DNA of 47,261 nt from Mycobacterium kyorinense (GCF_002101735.1 NZ_LQPE01000058.1:1-47261), one strand, 5' to 3'; counted from the stretch's first letter, positions 10,618 to 19,926 are shown. Numbers and translations: made by a program. The notes: a model not told the origin generated them from the sequence alone.

Positions 10618-11625
10618 ATGACAACCGAACATATTCGACTTCAGCCCAACCGACAGGACATGGACAACGCCTACCGCGTTGTCAACGCGATCACCCAGGT
10701 GTTCGCCAGCAAGGTTGTCGGACAAGAGAATCTGCGCGAGTCGCTGCTGATCGGCCTGCTCACCGGAGGGCACATCCTGCTGGAAAGCGTTCCGGGACTG
10801 GCGAAGACGACGGCGGCCCGGGTGGTCGCCGATTCGATATCCGGTGGCTTTCAGCGCATCCAGTGCACTCCGGACCTGTTGCCTAGCGACATCATCGGCA
10901 CGCAAATCTATGACTCGTCGACCAATTCGTTCACCACGCAACTGGGGCCGGTGCACACCAACATCGTGTTGCTCGACGAGATCAACCGCTCCAGCGCCAA
11001 GACCCAAAGCGCCATGCTGGAAGCCATGGAGGAGCGCCAGACCACGATCGCCGGTCAGCTCTACCCGATTCCGGACCCGTTCGTGGTGATCGCGACGCAG
11101 AACCCGGTCGACCAGGAAGGCACCTATCCACTGTCGGAGGCGCAGACCGACCGGTTCATGCTCAAAGAGGTGCTGCGCTACCCGATGCCACAAGAGGAAG
11201 CCGAGGTCATCTTCCGCATCGACGCCGGGGTCTACGACCGCGATCGAAAGCCTCGCCCGGTGGTCGGTCTCGACGACATCCGGCGCCTGCAGCAAGTGGT
11301 GCGCAACGTGCACATGGACCAGGTCCTGGTGCACTACGCGAGCCAACTCGTGCACGCGACTCGCAACGCCGAGCAGTTCCTGCCGCCGCATCTGGCCAAA
11401 CTCGTGGAGTACGGCGCCAGTCCCCGTGCCACGATTGCGTTTTGCCGCGCGTCGCGGGCACTGGCGGTGCTGAGCGGGCGCAACCACGTGATTCCCGACG
11501 ACATCCACAAGCTCGCCCACCGCGTGCTGCGCCACCGGCTGATTCTGGGATTCGAAGCGGTCCGGGCCAAGGTCACGCCGGAGATCGTGATCGACGCTGT
11601 GCTGGCTTCTGTTCGAGTTCCCTGA
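10618..11625 (+). CDS. MoxR family AAA+ ATPase
   Basis: A 335-residue ATPase of the MoxR group, which acts with vWA-domain partners as a chaperone for maturation of other proteins. Walker A is SVPGLAKT (residues 57-64), Walker B is IVLLDEINRSS with DE at 121-122, and the region around FVVIATQNPVDQEGTYPL is the MoxR sensor 1 block. ATG 10618 is preferred to the ATG 12 bases upstream because it sits just behind the preceding stop and gives the normal family N-terminus. The DUF58 gene follows 5 bases later. M. tuberculosis has other MoxR loci, but none in this position to my knowledge. Confidence 0.93.
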   Translation: MTTEHIRLQPNRQDMDNAYRVVNAITQVFASKVVGQENLRESLLIGLLTGGHILLESVPGLAKTTAARVVADSISGGFQRIQCTPDLLPSDIIGTQIYDSSTNSFTTQLGPVHTNIVLLDEINRSSAKTQSAMLEAMEERQTTIAGQLYPIPDPFVVIATQNPVDQEGTYPLSEAQTDRFMLKEVLRYPMPQEEAEVIFRIDAGVYDRDRKPRPVVGLDDIRRLQQVVRNVHMDQVLVHYASQLVHATRNAEQFLPPHLAKLVEYGASPRATIAFCRASRALAVLSGRNHVIPDDIHKLAHRVLRHRLILGFEAVRAKVTPEIVIDAVLASVRVP

Positions 11626-11630
11626 CGCCG

Positions 11631-12503
11631 ATGGGCAAGCACCTCAACCGGGCGCGCCTGTATTTCGGCACCGACACCCGCCGCATGCTGGAGGGCGGAC
11701 GCTACGCGCTGCTGCACACCCGCAGCCTCGAACTCGACGACCTTCGGCCGTACGTCGCCGGCGACGACGTGCGCGACATCGACTGGAAAGCGTCCGCGCG
11801 GGCCGGGACAGTGTTGATCAAACGCTATGTCTCCGAACGGCACCACAAGATCCTGCTGGTCGCCGACGCTGGACGGAACATGTCGGCGCTCGCGCCGAAC
11901 GGCGAGATCAAACGCGACATCGCCGCCAACGTGATGGGCGCGATCGGCCTGATCGCGATGGGCCGCAGCGACGAGATCGGGATGGTGTACGGCGACGCGC
12001 GCGGCTGCGCCAACATCCGCAACCGGCGCGGCGAGACGCACATCGAAAGCATGCTCGAGCTCTACTACAGCAGCGCCACAACAGATCCGGGGCCCAGCGA
12101 TATCGTCAGCCAGCTGGAGTATGTGACCCGCGCCCACCGCCGACGGCTGCTGCTGATCGTGGTCTCCGACGAACCCGATGTCAGCGCCCGCCTCGAGGAG
12201 GTGCTCAACCAGCTCGTCGGGCGCCACGAGCTGATCTGGCTGATGATCACCGACCTGCCCGCCGTCGGCTCGGACGAGGGCGAGCAGGACGGATTCGACG
12301 TATCCACCGGCAAATTCGTGCTCAACGGCGCCACGCTGGGACCCCGTGTCGTGGCCGCCTACCAAGCCGCCGAGCAGCAGCGTGCCGTGCAGCTCGACCA
12401 GTTCCTCACCTCGCACCATGTCCGCTTCGCCAAGATCGGCGACAGTGCCGAGATCCGTCCACGCATCGTCGAGATGGCTGAGGCCTACCGCAATGCCAGC
12501 TGA
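11631..12503 (+). CDS. DUF58 domain protein, MoxR partner
   Basis: A 290-residue protein with the DUF58 signature: GGRYALLHTRSLELDDLRPY followed by VAGDDVRDIDWKASARAGTVLIKRY. DUF58 proteins carry a degenerate vWA-like fold and are nearly always encoded next to moxR; here the metal-site region reads LLVADAGRNMSAL, with no DxSxS. The usual pair of N-terminal membrane helices found in longer DUF58 proteins is absent, so this one may be cytosolic. The gene starts 5 bases after moxR and its last 11 bases overlap the next gene. Confidence 0.9.
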   Translation: MGKHLNRARLYFGTDTRRMLEGGRYALLHTRSLELDDLRPYVAGDDVRDIDWKASARAGTVLIKRYVSERHHKILLVADAGRNMSALAPNGEIKRDIAANVMGAIGLIAMGRSDEIGMVYGDARGCANIRNRRGETHIESMLELYYSSATTDPGPSDIVSQLEYVTRAHRRRLLLIVVSDEPDVSARLEEVLNQLVGRHELIWLMITDLPAVGSDEGEQDGFDVSTGKFVLNGATLGPRVVAAYQAAEQQRAVQLDQFLTSHHVRFAKIGDSAEIRPRIVEMAEAYRNAS

Positions 12504-12969
12504 CGACCTACTGCGATATGTGAGCGGCCCGCTGCCGTTCTCGGTATGGTGGTTGTGGGCCGGGCTTTGCCTCATTGCGCTTGTAATAGCTTGGCTTGCA
12601 GGTGTTTTCGTGTGGACCATGCCGCCGGCCCGGCTGCGCGCCATGCCGGTGATCGGCGGCTTGCACGCGCGGCTGCTGCGACGCCGTTTCGCACGCTCGG
12701 TCGCTGCGATCTGCGGGCAGTACCGCACCGGCGGCATTTCCGCGCCGCAAGCCAGCGCCGCGATCAGCCGCACGTTGCGCAGCTTCCTGTTCCTGGCGAC
12801 CGGAACCCGGGCGCAGTACCTGCATGTCGGCGACATCGCGTCCGGCGACCTGGCGCCGGCCGGGCCGTTGTTGGAGGCGCTGGGCGACATTCAGTTTAAC
12901 GCCGACAGCCGCGTCGACATCGGCGCGGTGGGCCGATCCACCGAGGAGCTCATCCGGTCATGGAGCTGA
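12493..12969 (+). CDS. Small membrane protein, DUF4381-like
   Basis: A 158-residue protein with a short N-terminal segment ending GPLPFSVWW, one membrane helix (LWAGLCLIALVIAWLAGVFVW), then a basic helical cytosolic tail (LHARLLRRRFARSVAAICG). This layout and its place between DUF58 and the vWA genes match DUF4381 proteins of Bat operons; I infer the family from layout, not from a search. The ATG at 12493 is inside the end of the DUF58 gene (11-base overlap), and the stop overlaps the next start by 10 bases. Confidence 0.7.
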   Translation: MPADDLLRYVSGPLPFSVWWLWAGLCLIALVIAWLAGVFVWTMPPARLRAMPVIGGLHARLLRRRFARSVAAICGQYRTGGISAPQASAAISRTLRSFLFLATGTRAQYLHVGDIASGDLAPAGPLLEALGDIQFNADSRVDIGAVGRSTEELIRSWS

Positions 12970-14051
12970 GGTGGTGGCCGCTGATCGCCGTGGGCATTGT
13001 GTGCCTGGCGGGCTGTATCGCCGCCGCGGCTTTATTACCGATGCCCAAGGTCCATCGTCAGCTGCGCCCGCTGGCACATGTCGACCGCCTGACCCGGCTG
13101 CCCGAGTATGCCCGGGTCTACCGGATCTATTTCCTGTCCATGGTCGTCACCGGCGCGCTGCTGCTGGCGACCTTCGCCACGGCCCTGGTCGCCAGCGCCC
13201 GGCCCATGGGAATGTCGTCGGTGACAAAGGAATTCGAAGTGCAGCATCCCGACGACATCATGCTGTGCGTCGGCGAGCCCGTCACCGATTCCACCACCGC
13301 CAACTTTCTCGGTTACTACGCCCAGCAAGCCAAGTCCCATGGCACCCAACGCATCGGGCTGACGTCGACCAGTCTGCGGGTAGTCCCGTTGACTCGCGAC
13401 CACGGATATGCGGCCGGGCGGCTCGAGCACTTCGCCAAGCTCGCGCGCACCCAGCAAGACCTGGCCGCCAACAAAGCGGTGCCCGAAGGTGACCGCCGTG
13501 CACTGCAGTCGGGCATCGAGGAATTCAGCCAGCGGGTCAGCTACGTCGACTATGCGACCAGCCTCGAGGACAATCTCGCGTTGTGCCTCACCGGATTTCC
13601 GTCGTTCGAGACCAAAAGCACGCATCGGCGATCGCTGGTCTACGTCGGCTACAGCGCGCCGAGGCCGCCGAACGAGAAGCGGCCCGCCCTGTACACCGCG
13701 CAGGCGGTGACGAAGATGGCCGCGGACGCCGGCGTGCAGATCAACGCCATCTCCCGTTCCGATGTTGCGCAGAGCTCACCGCAAGCCAACGACACCCTGC
13801 GCGCGATCACAGAATCGACCGGCGGAAAGTTCTTCCTGTACAACCCCTCCGGGGTCGCATCGAGCGATTCCGGGGCCGACGCCACTCTGACCCGCATCCT
13901 CGACCAGGTCCGCGACAACCCGCCGCAGGCAACGCTTCCCAACGGCAAAGTGGTGTCGATCGAGTCGTTTGACTCGCCGCGTTTGGCGCTCGTGGCCGCG
14001 CTGGCGTTCGCCGCCCTGCTGGGACTGTCACTGGCGGTCCTGCGGCGATGA
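12960..14051 (+). CDS. BatA-position membrane protein with vWA-like region
   Basis: A 363-residue protein with two N-terminal membrane helices (LIAVGIVCLAGCIAAAALL and FLSMVVTGALLLATFATALV) and one at the C-terminus (LALVAALAFAALLGLSLAVL). The large outside domain ends with GVQINAISRSDVAQ and STGGKFFLYNPSG, which resemble the last strands of a vWA domain. A normal DxSxS metal motif is missing: the matching place reads PDDIMLCVGEPVTDSTTAN. It takes the BatA position of a MoxR-Bat operon. It may act as a scaffold rather than a metal-dependent adhesion domain. Confidence 0.7.
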   Translation: MELRWWPLIAVGIVCLAGCIAAAALLPMPKVHRQLRPLAHVDRLTRLPEYARVYRIYFLSMVVTGALLLATFATALVASARPMGMSSVTKEFEVQHPDDIMLCVGEPVTDSTTANFLGYYAQQAKSHGTQRIGLTSTSLRVVPLTRDHGYAAGRLEHFAKLARTQQDLAANKAVPEGDRRALQSGIEEFSQRVSYVDYATSLEDNLALCLTGFPSFETKSTHRRSLVYVGYSAPRPPNEKRPALYTAQAVTKMAADAGVQINAISRSDVAQSSPQANDTLRAITESTGGKFFLYNPSGVASSDSGADATLTRILDQVRDNPPQATLPNGKVVSIESFDSPRLALVAALAFAALLGLSLAVLRR

Positions 14052-15112
14052 CGTTCAATCCGGTCTTCGCGCCCGCGGTTCTCGTCGTGATCGCGGTCGC
14101 GCTGATCGTAGTGCGGATGGTGGCGCTGTATCGGGTGCTGGTCCGCACCGGCAGCGGCCGCTATCGGCGGGTGGTGTTGCGCTGGTGCGGCCTGACCCTC
14201 GCCGTTCTGCTGTTGGTGTTCGCGGCGGCGCGGCCGGGCATCGACCTGGCCGGCGGCTCGGCCGATCAACCCAACCGCGCCGCGGCGGCCGAGCCGAATC
14301 TGAACGTGTTCTTCGTGGTGGATCGTTCGGTGAATTCGCGAGTGGAGGATTACGGCGACCACCAATCGCGAATGAGCGGGATCCGTTCCGACCTCGACGC
14401 GCTGATCGGCGAGTACCACCGGGCGCGGTTCGCGGTCATCTCGTTCGCATCGAAAGCGACGCTGGATTGGCCGCTTTCCGACGACGCCTGGAGCCTGAGA
14501 TCGATGGTGCATGGCCTGTCGTCGTACACCGTCGCCGCACCCGACGCGATGTATCAGGCCGACCCGACCACGGCCAGGAGCATCCTTGGCGAGCAACTCA
14601 AATCCGCAGCGGACCTATTTCCCGGTTCGAAGAGCCTGGTGTTCTATTTCGGTGCGGGCGACGGCGGTTCGCGCGTCTCACGCGCCTCGTTCGATCCGCC
14701 ACGCGACGCGATCGCCGGCGGCGCGGTGTTGGGCTACGGCACCGCGGCCGGTGGGCCGATCCCGCAGGGCTGGGTGAACGGCACGAAGAATTACCAAACC
14801 GATCCGGCGAGCGGCGCCGAGCTGGCGTCGGTGCTGGACGAGCAGACACTGAAGAACGTCGCGGGCGAGCTGAAAGTGCCGTATTTCCACCGGGATAGCG
14901 GGCAGAGCATCGCCGCGGTGCTGCCCGCGGTGGACCCGCCCGGGCTGTCATCCGACGACGCGGGCTCGCTGCGGGCATCCAAGTTGATCGAGCGTCGAGA
15001 GCTGTACTGGGTGTTCACCCTGTTGTCGACGGTGCTGCTGCTCGCCGAGATCGTGCTGACCATCCGCGAGTTCCGACTCAACCGGATGGCGCGCCAGGAC
15101 GTGTCGCGATGA
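14048..15112 (+). CDS. vWA domain membrane protein (BatB position)
   Basis: A 354-residue protein with two N-terminal helices (about residues 7-28 and 46-61), a vWA domain outside, and a C-terminal helix (VFTLLSTVLLLAEIVLTI). The vWA metal motif is VVDRSVNSR starting at D92, close to but not the exact DxSxS (Asn replaces the second Ser). Later vWA features include FAVISFASKATLDWPL and LVFYFGAGDGG. The N-terminal sequence and three-helix topology match BatA/BatB proteins. It overlaps both neighbours by 4 bases, so the vWA and TPR partners are made together. Confidence 0.82.
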   Translation: MTFNPVFAPAVLVVIAVALIVVRMVALYRVLVRTGSGRYRRVVLRWCGLTLAVLLLVFAAARPGIDLAGGSADQPNRAAAAEPNLNVFFVVDRSVNSRVEDYGDHQSRMSGIRSDLDALIGEYHRARFAVISFASKATLDWPLSDDAWSLRSMVHGLSSYTVAAPDAMYQADPTTARSILGEQLKSAADLFPGSKSLVFYFGAGDGGSRVSRASFDPPRDAIAGGAVLGYGTAAGGPIPQGWVNGTKNYQTDPASGAELASVLDEQTLKNVAGELKVPYFHRDSGQSIAAVLPAVDPPGLSSDDAGSLRASKLIERRELYWVFTLLSTVLLLAEIVLTIREFRLNRMARQDVSR

Positions 15113-16158
15113 TGCTGCGCAAGACGCCCGGTTTCGCGATCCGCCCGCGGATAGAGCGTGCGCTGGCGAGGTTGCGCTCCGGGCCGTCGCGGATCCGGTT
15201 GCGGTGGCGACTGTTCGCCTTTTCCCTGCCGGTGGTGGTCGTGTTGCTGCTGGTGGGCGCCAAGATGATCAGCGTTGCGGTGGTCAGCAATTCGGCGGTC
15301 GGCGATTTTGCCGCACACGACATCGCGGCGCTGCGCGACGACGTCTCCGCGCTGAAGTCCTTCGACATTTTCGAGCCGGCGAAGACGTCGTTCGCCGATG
15401 CGGATCTGGCCGTCCTGGAGGGCCGGTTGGATGACGCCAGTGCAGGCTTCCGGGAATCGTTGGCGCACACCAGTTTTGCGCAGTCCTGTCCCGCGCGGGT
15501 CAATCTGGAACTGGTCATCGAGACGTTGGGCGATCTCGCCGCCCGCGCCGGCAACGTGCAGGTGGCCGAGCAGCGGTACAACAGCGCGATCACCGTGGTC
15601 AAGGAGGCCCCGCAGGGCTGTTTCGCCGGAAACGGCGATTCGGATGCGGATCGTCGCCGCATTCGCCATGAGGCGTTGCCCCGGCTGCAGCAGAAGATCG
15701 ATAGCCTGCACAAGCCGCCGCCGTCGAGCAACCAGGAGTCGCCACCGTCGGGCGGCTCGGGTGGCTCGGGCGGCTCGGGCGGCTCGGGCGGTGACGGTGG
15801 CGGGTCGGGAGGCTCGGGTGGTGGCTCGGGCTCGCCACCGCCGCCGGGCGAGGGCAACCCGCCGCCACCGGACCAGGGCCAGGGGTCGCCACCTCCGCCG
15901 TCGGGCCAGGGCCCGGGATCGCCACCGCCGCAAGGCGGTTCGGGTTCGCCGCCCGCCGGATCCGGCGGGCAAGTGCCCTCGGATGGCGAGGCGCCAGCCG
16001 GCGAAGGCGATGCCCTTAACCCGGTCAGCCCCGACCGGCTGCCCAGCGTCGGCAGTCCCAGTGCCGCCCCGCGGTTGGGCACCGGCAGCGGCGACCCGCT
16101 GGACCGGCTGCGCACTTTGCTCGACAACTCGAACGCCTACGGCGACAGCAGCGAATAA
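15109..16158 (+). CDS. Membrane protein with TPR-like region and long Gly/Ser/Pro tail (BatC position)
   Basis: A 349-residue protein with one membrane helix (FSLPVVVVLLLVGAKMISVAVV, about residues 41-62). The outer helical part contains a TPR-like repeat: LAVLEGRLDDASAGFRESLA, LGDLAARAGNVQVAEQRYNSA. From about residue 203 a low-complexity tail of Gly-Ser and Pro-rich repeats follows for some 90 residues, as in secreted or wall-spanning mycobacterial proteins. In Bat operons the last gene is also a TPR protein, so position and content agree. It is the last gene of the operon; its stop lies 1 base from that of the convergent ACT gene. Confidence 0.72.
   Translation: MMLRKTPGFAIRPRIERALARLRSGPSRIRLRWRLFAFSLPVVVVLLLVGAKMISVAVVSNSAVGDFAAHDIAALRDDVSALKSFDIFEPAKTSFADADLAVLEGRLDDASAGFRESLAHTSFAQSCPARVNLELVIETLGDLAARAGNVQVAEQRYNSAITVVKEAPQGCFAGNGDSDADRRRIRHEALPRLQQKIDSLHKPPPSSNQESPPSGGSGGSGGSGGSGGDGGGSGGSGGGSGSPPPPGEGNPPPPDQGQGSPPPPSGQGPGSPPPQGGSGSPPAGSGGQVPSDGEAPAGEGDALNPVSPDRLPSVGSPSAAPRLGTGSGDPLDRLRTLLDNSNAYGDSSE
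15754..15789 (+). repeat. Four tandem 9-bp units encoding Gly-Ser-Gly
   Basis: GGCTCGGGY is repeated four times without a break inside the low-complexity tail of the TPR-like gene. Each unit is three codons, so slippage would change tail length without a frameshift. Confidence 0.8.
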
Positions 16159-16159
16159 C

Positions 16160-16825
16160 TCAGTGCAGCAGCGTCGCCACGATGCCGGCCAGATAACCCA
16201 GCCGCGCCACCTCGGACGGCCGAAACTCCGGGCCCCCGGGCCGGCCCAGCAGCAGCGCGGTGTTCGGCTCTCCCAGCGGCGCCGCCACCAGCGTGGTGTC
16301 CATCTGCCGCCAGACCTGTGGCACCCAGTCGGCGTCGCCATCCAGCGCGGAGGCTCGCTCGATCGGCATCCACGGCGCGGTATCCGGCTGGGTTTCCGGG
16401 GTGCCCGAGCTGCCGACGACCAGCTGCAGGCCGCCCGGCGCAGCGCATAGCACCGCACACCAGCCCACGCGCACGACGCGCGGTGCCTCGTCGACCAGTA
16501 CCCGCAGCTTGGCCGGCGTGGCGCCGGCCGCCGCGACGTGGTCGATGAGTTCGAGTTCGCGGTGGGCTTCCAGCAGTCCGGTGTGCGGTCGCAGGCTGTC
16601 CACCCGGACGCCGTTCAGCGCTTCGGCCGCAGTGATCAGCGTGTCGGGCATCGCCGCGGGCGGCAGCTCGACCACCAGATCGTCGATCGCATAGCCGGAC
16701 CCGCGCTCGACCACGTCAAGCGAGAGGATGTCGGCGCCCACCGAGCCGAGCGCGACCGCCAGCGAACCGAGACTGCCCGGTCGGTCGGCCAGCTGAACCC
16801 GCAGCAGATAGGAAGGCACGCGCAC
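16160..16825 (-). CDS. ACT-domain protein
   Basis: A 221-residue protein with an N-terminal ACT domain: [31 protein letters not shown], the usual small-molecule binding fold, ending near DLVVELP. A second region, [20 protein letters not shown] onwards, may be a GAF-like domain. ACT domains usually bind amino acids, but no catalytic domain is attached, so this is probably a sensor. The match in M. tuberculosis is Rv3013, also next to gatC. GTG start. Confidence 0.82.
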   Translation of the reverse strand: MRVPSYLLRVQLADRPGSLGSLAVALGSVGADILSLDVVERGSGYAIDDLVVELPPAAMPDTLITAAEALNGVRVDSLRPHTGLLEAHRELELIDHVAAAGATPAKLRVLVDEAPRVVRVGWCAVLCAAPGGLQLVVGSSGTPETQPDTAPWMPIERASALDGDADWVPQVWRQMDTTLVAAPLGEPNTALLLGRPGGPEFRPSEVARLGYLAGIVATLLH

Positions 16826-16878
16826 ACTGTTTCACAGCCCGGCGGCTGCGGCATTTCGGCGGGCATCGCTGCGCTGGG

Positions 16879-16884
16879 TACGCT
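16879..16884 (+). promoter_or_regulatory. -10 element, leaderless start of gatC
   Basis: TACGCT is followed by 8 nt and GTG 16893. No Shine-Dalgarno is visible in the gap. Confidence 0.45.
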
Positions 16885-16892
16885 TTTGCCTC

Positions 16893-17192
16893 GTGTCCCA
16901 GATCTCCCGTGACGACGTGGCCCACCTGGCCCGGCTGGCCCGGCTGGCGTTGACCGACGCCGAACTGGACAGCTTTGCCGGCCAGCTCGACGCCATCCTG
17001 ACGCACGTCAGCCAAATCCAGGCCGTCGATGTCACCGGTGTCGAAGCGACCGACAACCCGCTCAAGGACGTCAACGTCACCCGACCCGACGAGATCGGCC
17101 CCTGCCTGACGCAGCAGCAGGCGCTCGACCAGGCGCCCGCCGCGGTCGACGGCCGCTTCGCCGTCCCGCAAATCCTCGGGGAAGAGCAGTGA
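16893..17192 (+). CDS. gatC: Aspartyl/glutamyl-tRNA amidotransferase subunit C
   Basis: GatC stabilises the GatA-GatB interface of the transamidosome that turns Glu-tRNA(Gln) into Gln-tRNA(Gln). The 99 residues show the family signature [22 protein letters not shown] and the loop [16 protein letters not shown]. It overlaps gatA by 4 bases (GTGA). gatA follows at once, while gatB lies about 3 kb further on, behind pfkA and accessory genes. Equivalent of Rv3012c. Confidence 0.95.
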   Translation: MSQISRDDVAHLARLARLALTDAELDSFAGQLDAILTHVSQIQAVDVTGVEATDNPLKDVNVTRPDEIGPCLTQQQALDQAPAAVDGRFAVPQILGEEQ

Positions 17193-18661
17193 GCGACCTC
17201 GTCCGGCTGGACGCTGCCACGCTGGCCGCCAAAATCGCGGCCAAAGAGGTGTCGTCGGTCGAAATCACCCAGGCCTGCCTCGACCAGATCGAGGCCACCG
17301 ACGAGCGCTACGGCGCTTTCTTGCACGTCGCGGCCGAGAATGCGCTGGCCGCCGCGGCCGCCGTCGACAACGCGCAACAGCTGCCGTCCGCACTGGCGGG
17401 GGTACCGCTGGCGCTCAAGGACGTGTTCACCACCGTCGACATGCCCACCACCTGCGGCTCCAAGATCCTGGAGGGCTGGCGCTCTCCGTACGACGCCACC
17501 GTCACGGCACGGTTGCGGGCGGCGGGCATTCCGATCCTCGGCAAGACCAACATGGACGAGTTCGCGATGGGCTCGTCGACGGAGAACTCCGCCTACGGCC
17601 CTACCCGCAACCCGTGGGACACCGAGCGGGTGCCCGGCGGTTCGGGCGGGGGCAGCGCGGCGGCGCTGGCGGCGTTTCAGGCGCCGCTGGCGATCGGCAC
17701 CGACACCGGCGGCTCGATCCGCCAGCCGGCCGCGCTGACCGCGACCGTCGGCGTCAAGCCCACCTACGGCACGGTGTCGCGGTACGGCCTGGTGGCGTGT
17801 GCGTCGTCGCTGGACCAGGGCGGGCCGTGCGCGCGCACGGTGCTGGACGCCGCGCTGCTGCACCGGGTGATCGCCGGGCACGACACGCGTGATTCGACGT
17901 CGGTCGACGCCCCAATCCCCGACGTCGTCGGCGCCGCGAAAGCCGGTGCGGCAGGGGATCTCCAAGGCGTGCGCATCGGGGTGGTCCGCCAACTGCACAG
18001 CGGCGAGGGCTACCAGCCCGGCGTGCTGGCGTCGTTCAACGACGCGGTCGAGCAGCTGACCAAGCTTGGCGCCGAAGTGAGCGAAGTCGACTGCCCTCAT
18101 TTCGATTACGCGCTGGCCGCCTACTACCTGATCCTGCCGTCGGAGGTGTCGAGCAACCTGGCCCGCTTCGACGCGATGCGCTACGGCCTGCGGGTCGGCG
18201 ACGACGGCACGCACAGCGCCGAAGAGGTGATGGCGCTGACCCGCGCCGCCGGGTTCGGCCCGGAAGTCAAGCGGCGCATCATGATCGGCACCTACGCGTT
18301 GTCGGCGGGCTACTACGACGCCTACTACAACCAGGCCCAGAAGGTGCGCACGCTGATCGCCCGCGATCTCGACGAGGCCTACAAGTCGGTCGACGTGCTG
18401 GTGTCGCCCGCAACCCCGACGACCGCATTCCGGTTGGGGGAGAAGGTCGACGACCCGCTGGCCATGTATCTGTTCGACCTGTGCACGCTGCCGCTGAACC
18501 TGGCGGGCCATTGCGGCATGTCGGTGCCGTCGGGGCTGTCGCCGGACGACGGGTTGCCGGTCGGCCTGCAGATCATGGCGCCGGCGCTGGCCGACGACCG
18601 GCTGTACCGGGTGGGCGCCGCCTACGAGGCCGCCCGCGGCCCGCTGCCGTCGGCTATCTGA
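17189..18661 (+). CDS. gatA: Glutamyl-tRNA(Gln) amidotransferase subunit A
   Basis: GatA frees ammonia from glutamine for transfer to Glu-tRNA(Gln). The 490-residue amidase has the Ser-cisSer-Lys triad: K77 in [10 protein letters not shown]152 in [10 protein letters not shown], and the nucleophile S176 in [12 protein letters not shown]. Length is normal and no key residue is missing. It overlaps gatC by 4 bases. A long hairpin begins 3 bases after the stop and probably ends the gatCA transcript. Confidence 0.96.
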   Translation: MSDLVRLDAATLAAKIAAKEVSSVEITQACLDQIEATDERYGAFLHVAAENALAAAAAVDNAQQLPSALAGVPLALKDVFTTVDMPTTCGSKILEGWRSPYDATVTARLRAAGIPILGKTNMDEFAMGSSTENSAYGPTRNPWDTERVPGGSGGGSAAALAAFQAPLAIGTDTGGSIRQPAALTATVGVKPTYGTVSRYGLVACASSLDQGGPCARTVLDAALLHRVIAGHDTRDSTSVDAPIPDVVGAAKAGAAGDLQGVRIGVVRQLHSGEGYQPGVLASFNDAVEQLTKLGAEVSEVDCPHFDYALAAYYLILPSEVSSNLARFDAMRYGLRVGDDGTHSAEEVMALTRAAGFGPEVKRRIMIGTYALSAGYYDAYYNQAQKVRTLIARDLDEAYKSVDVLVSPATPTTAFRLGEKVDDPLAMYLFDLCTLPLNLAGHCGMSVPSGLSPDDGLPVGLQIMAPALADDRLYRVGAAYEAARGPLPSAI

Positions 18662-18664
18662 CGG

Positions 18665-18722
18665 CGAGCAGACGCAGAATCGCATAAAAATCGCCCGGCG
18701 CGTGCGATTTTGCGTCTGCTCG
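18665..18722. terminator. 20-bp stem hairpin between gatA and pfkA
   Basis: The arms at 18665-18684 and 18703-18722 are complementary over 20 bp, with one G-U pair, and enclose an 18-nt loop. There is no clear T-tract. It starts 3 bases after the gatA stop, so it fits a terminator or mRNA-end stabiliser; the symmetry would work on both strands. Confidence 0.7.
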
Positions 18723-18754
18723 CGCCACGGGACGGCACCCGGCAAGATGGGGCT

Positions 18755-19786
18755 ATGCGGATCGGGGTTCTCACCGGAGGCGGCGACTGTCCAGGGCTCA
18801 ACGCGGTCATCCGGGCGGTGGTGCGCACCTGCGACGCCCGGTACGGCTCGTCGGTGGTCGGTTTCCAGGACGGCTGGCGCGGCTTGCTGGAGAACCGGCG
18901 CATCCAGCTGCACAACGACGACCGCAACGACCGGCTGCTGTCCAAGGGCGGCACGATGCTCGGCACCGCCCGTGTGCATCCGGACAAGTTGCGTGCCGGG
19001 CTGCCGCAGATCATGCAGACCCTCGACGACAACGGCATCGACGTGCTGATCCCGATCGGTGGCGAGGGCACGCTGACCGCCGCACACTGGCTTTCCGAGG
19101 AGAACGTTCCCGTCGTCGGCGTGCCGAAGACCATCGACAACGACATCGACTGCACCGACGTGACTTTCGGCCACGACACCGCGCTGACGGTCGCCACCGA
19201 CGCGATCGACCGGCTGCACAGCACCGCCGAATCACACCAGCGGGTGATGCTGGTGGAGGTGATGGGCCGGCATGCCGGCTGGATCGCGCTGAACGCCGGG
19301 CTGGCCTCCGGCGCACATATGACACTGATCCCCGAACAGCCCTTCGACGTCGAAGAGGTGTGCCGGCTGGTCAAGAGGCGCTTTCAGCGCGGCGACTCCC
19401 ACTTCGTCTGCGTGGTGGCCGAGGGCGCCAAACCGATTCCGGGCTCGATGATGCTGCGTGAGGGCGGCATCGACGAATTCGGGCATGAGCGCTTCACCGG
19501 CGTGGCGACCCAACTCGCGGCCGAGGTGGAAAAGCGGATCAACAAGGACGTGCGCGTGACGGTGCTGGGCCACGTGCAGCGCGGCGGTACCCCGACGGCC
19601 TTCGACCGGGTACTGGCCACCCGGTTCGGGGTGAACGCGGCCGACGCGGCGCACGCCGGCGAGTACGGCCAGATGGTGTCGCTGCGCGGCCAGGACATCG
19701 GCCGGGTGCCGCTGGCCGACGCGGTCCGCCAGCTCAAGCTGGTACCGCAGAGCCGCTATGACGACGCGGCCGCCTTTTTCGGCTGA
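18755..19786 (+). CDS. pfkA: 6-phosphofructokinase
   Basis: PfkA phosphorylates fructose 6-phosphate to the 1,6-bisphosphate in glycolysis. The 343-residue protein, the same length I recall for Rv3010c, starts [20 protein letters not shown] with the nucleotide loop. IGGEGTL and [20 protein letters not shown] form the active site, with the catalytic aspartate in TIDND. The lysine in PKTIDND is usual for actinobacterial enzymes, which use ATP. ATG 18755 is preferred to a TTG at 18710, because the latter lies in the intergenic hairpin. Confidence 0.96.
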   Translation: MRIGVLTGGGDCPGLNAVIRAVVRTCDARYGSSVVGFQDGWRGLLENRRIQLHNDDRNDRLLSKGGTMLGTARVHPDKLRAGLPQIMQTLDDNGIDVLIPIGGEGTLTAAHWLSEENVPVVGVPKTIDNDIDCTDVTFGHDTALTVATDAIDRLHSTAESHQRVMLVEVMGRHAGWIALNAGLASGAHMTLIPEQPFDVEEVCRLVKRRFQRGDSHFVCVVAEGAKPIPGSMMLREGGIDEFGHERFTGVATQLAAEVEKRINKDVRVTVLGHVQRGGTPTAFDRVLATRFGVNAADAAHAGEYGQMVSLRGQDIGRVPLADAVRQLKLVPQSRYDDAAAFFG

Positions 19787-19787
19787 C

Positions 19788-19829
19788 GGCGATCGCAAGC
19801 GCGGCGTAGCCGGGCGCTGCGGGTCGCCG
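19788..19829 (+). repeat. Dispersed 42-bp repeat, copy 1
   Basis: Begins GGCGATCGCAAGCGCGGCG, one base after the pfkA stop. It differs from the copy at 33961 at 3 of 42 positions. A third copy lies inverted at 43941. Confidence 0.8.
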
Positions 19830-19926
19830 CCAACGAGCGACGTCCACCCCGCGTTCACCCGCGGGCCACTAACCTTTCACCGAATCCCGGCCATTGGCAA
19901 GGTTTTCCGACCGTCCCGGCCGGTGC

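Noticed and set aside
16832..19219. A 795-codon open frame on the minus strand across gatC, gatA and pfkA
   Set aside because: It is the mirror of real genes in GC-rich DNA; the plus-strand proteins have full family motifs and the minus frame has none.
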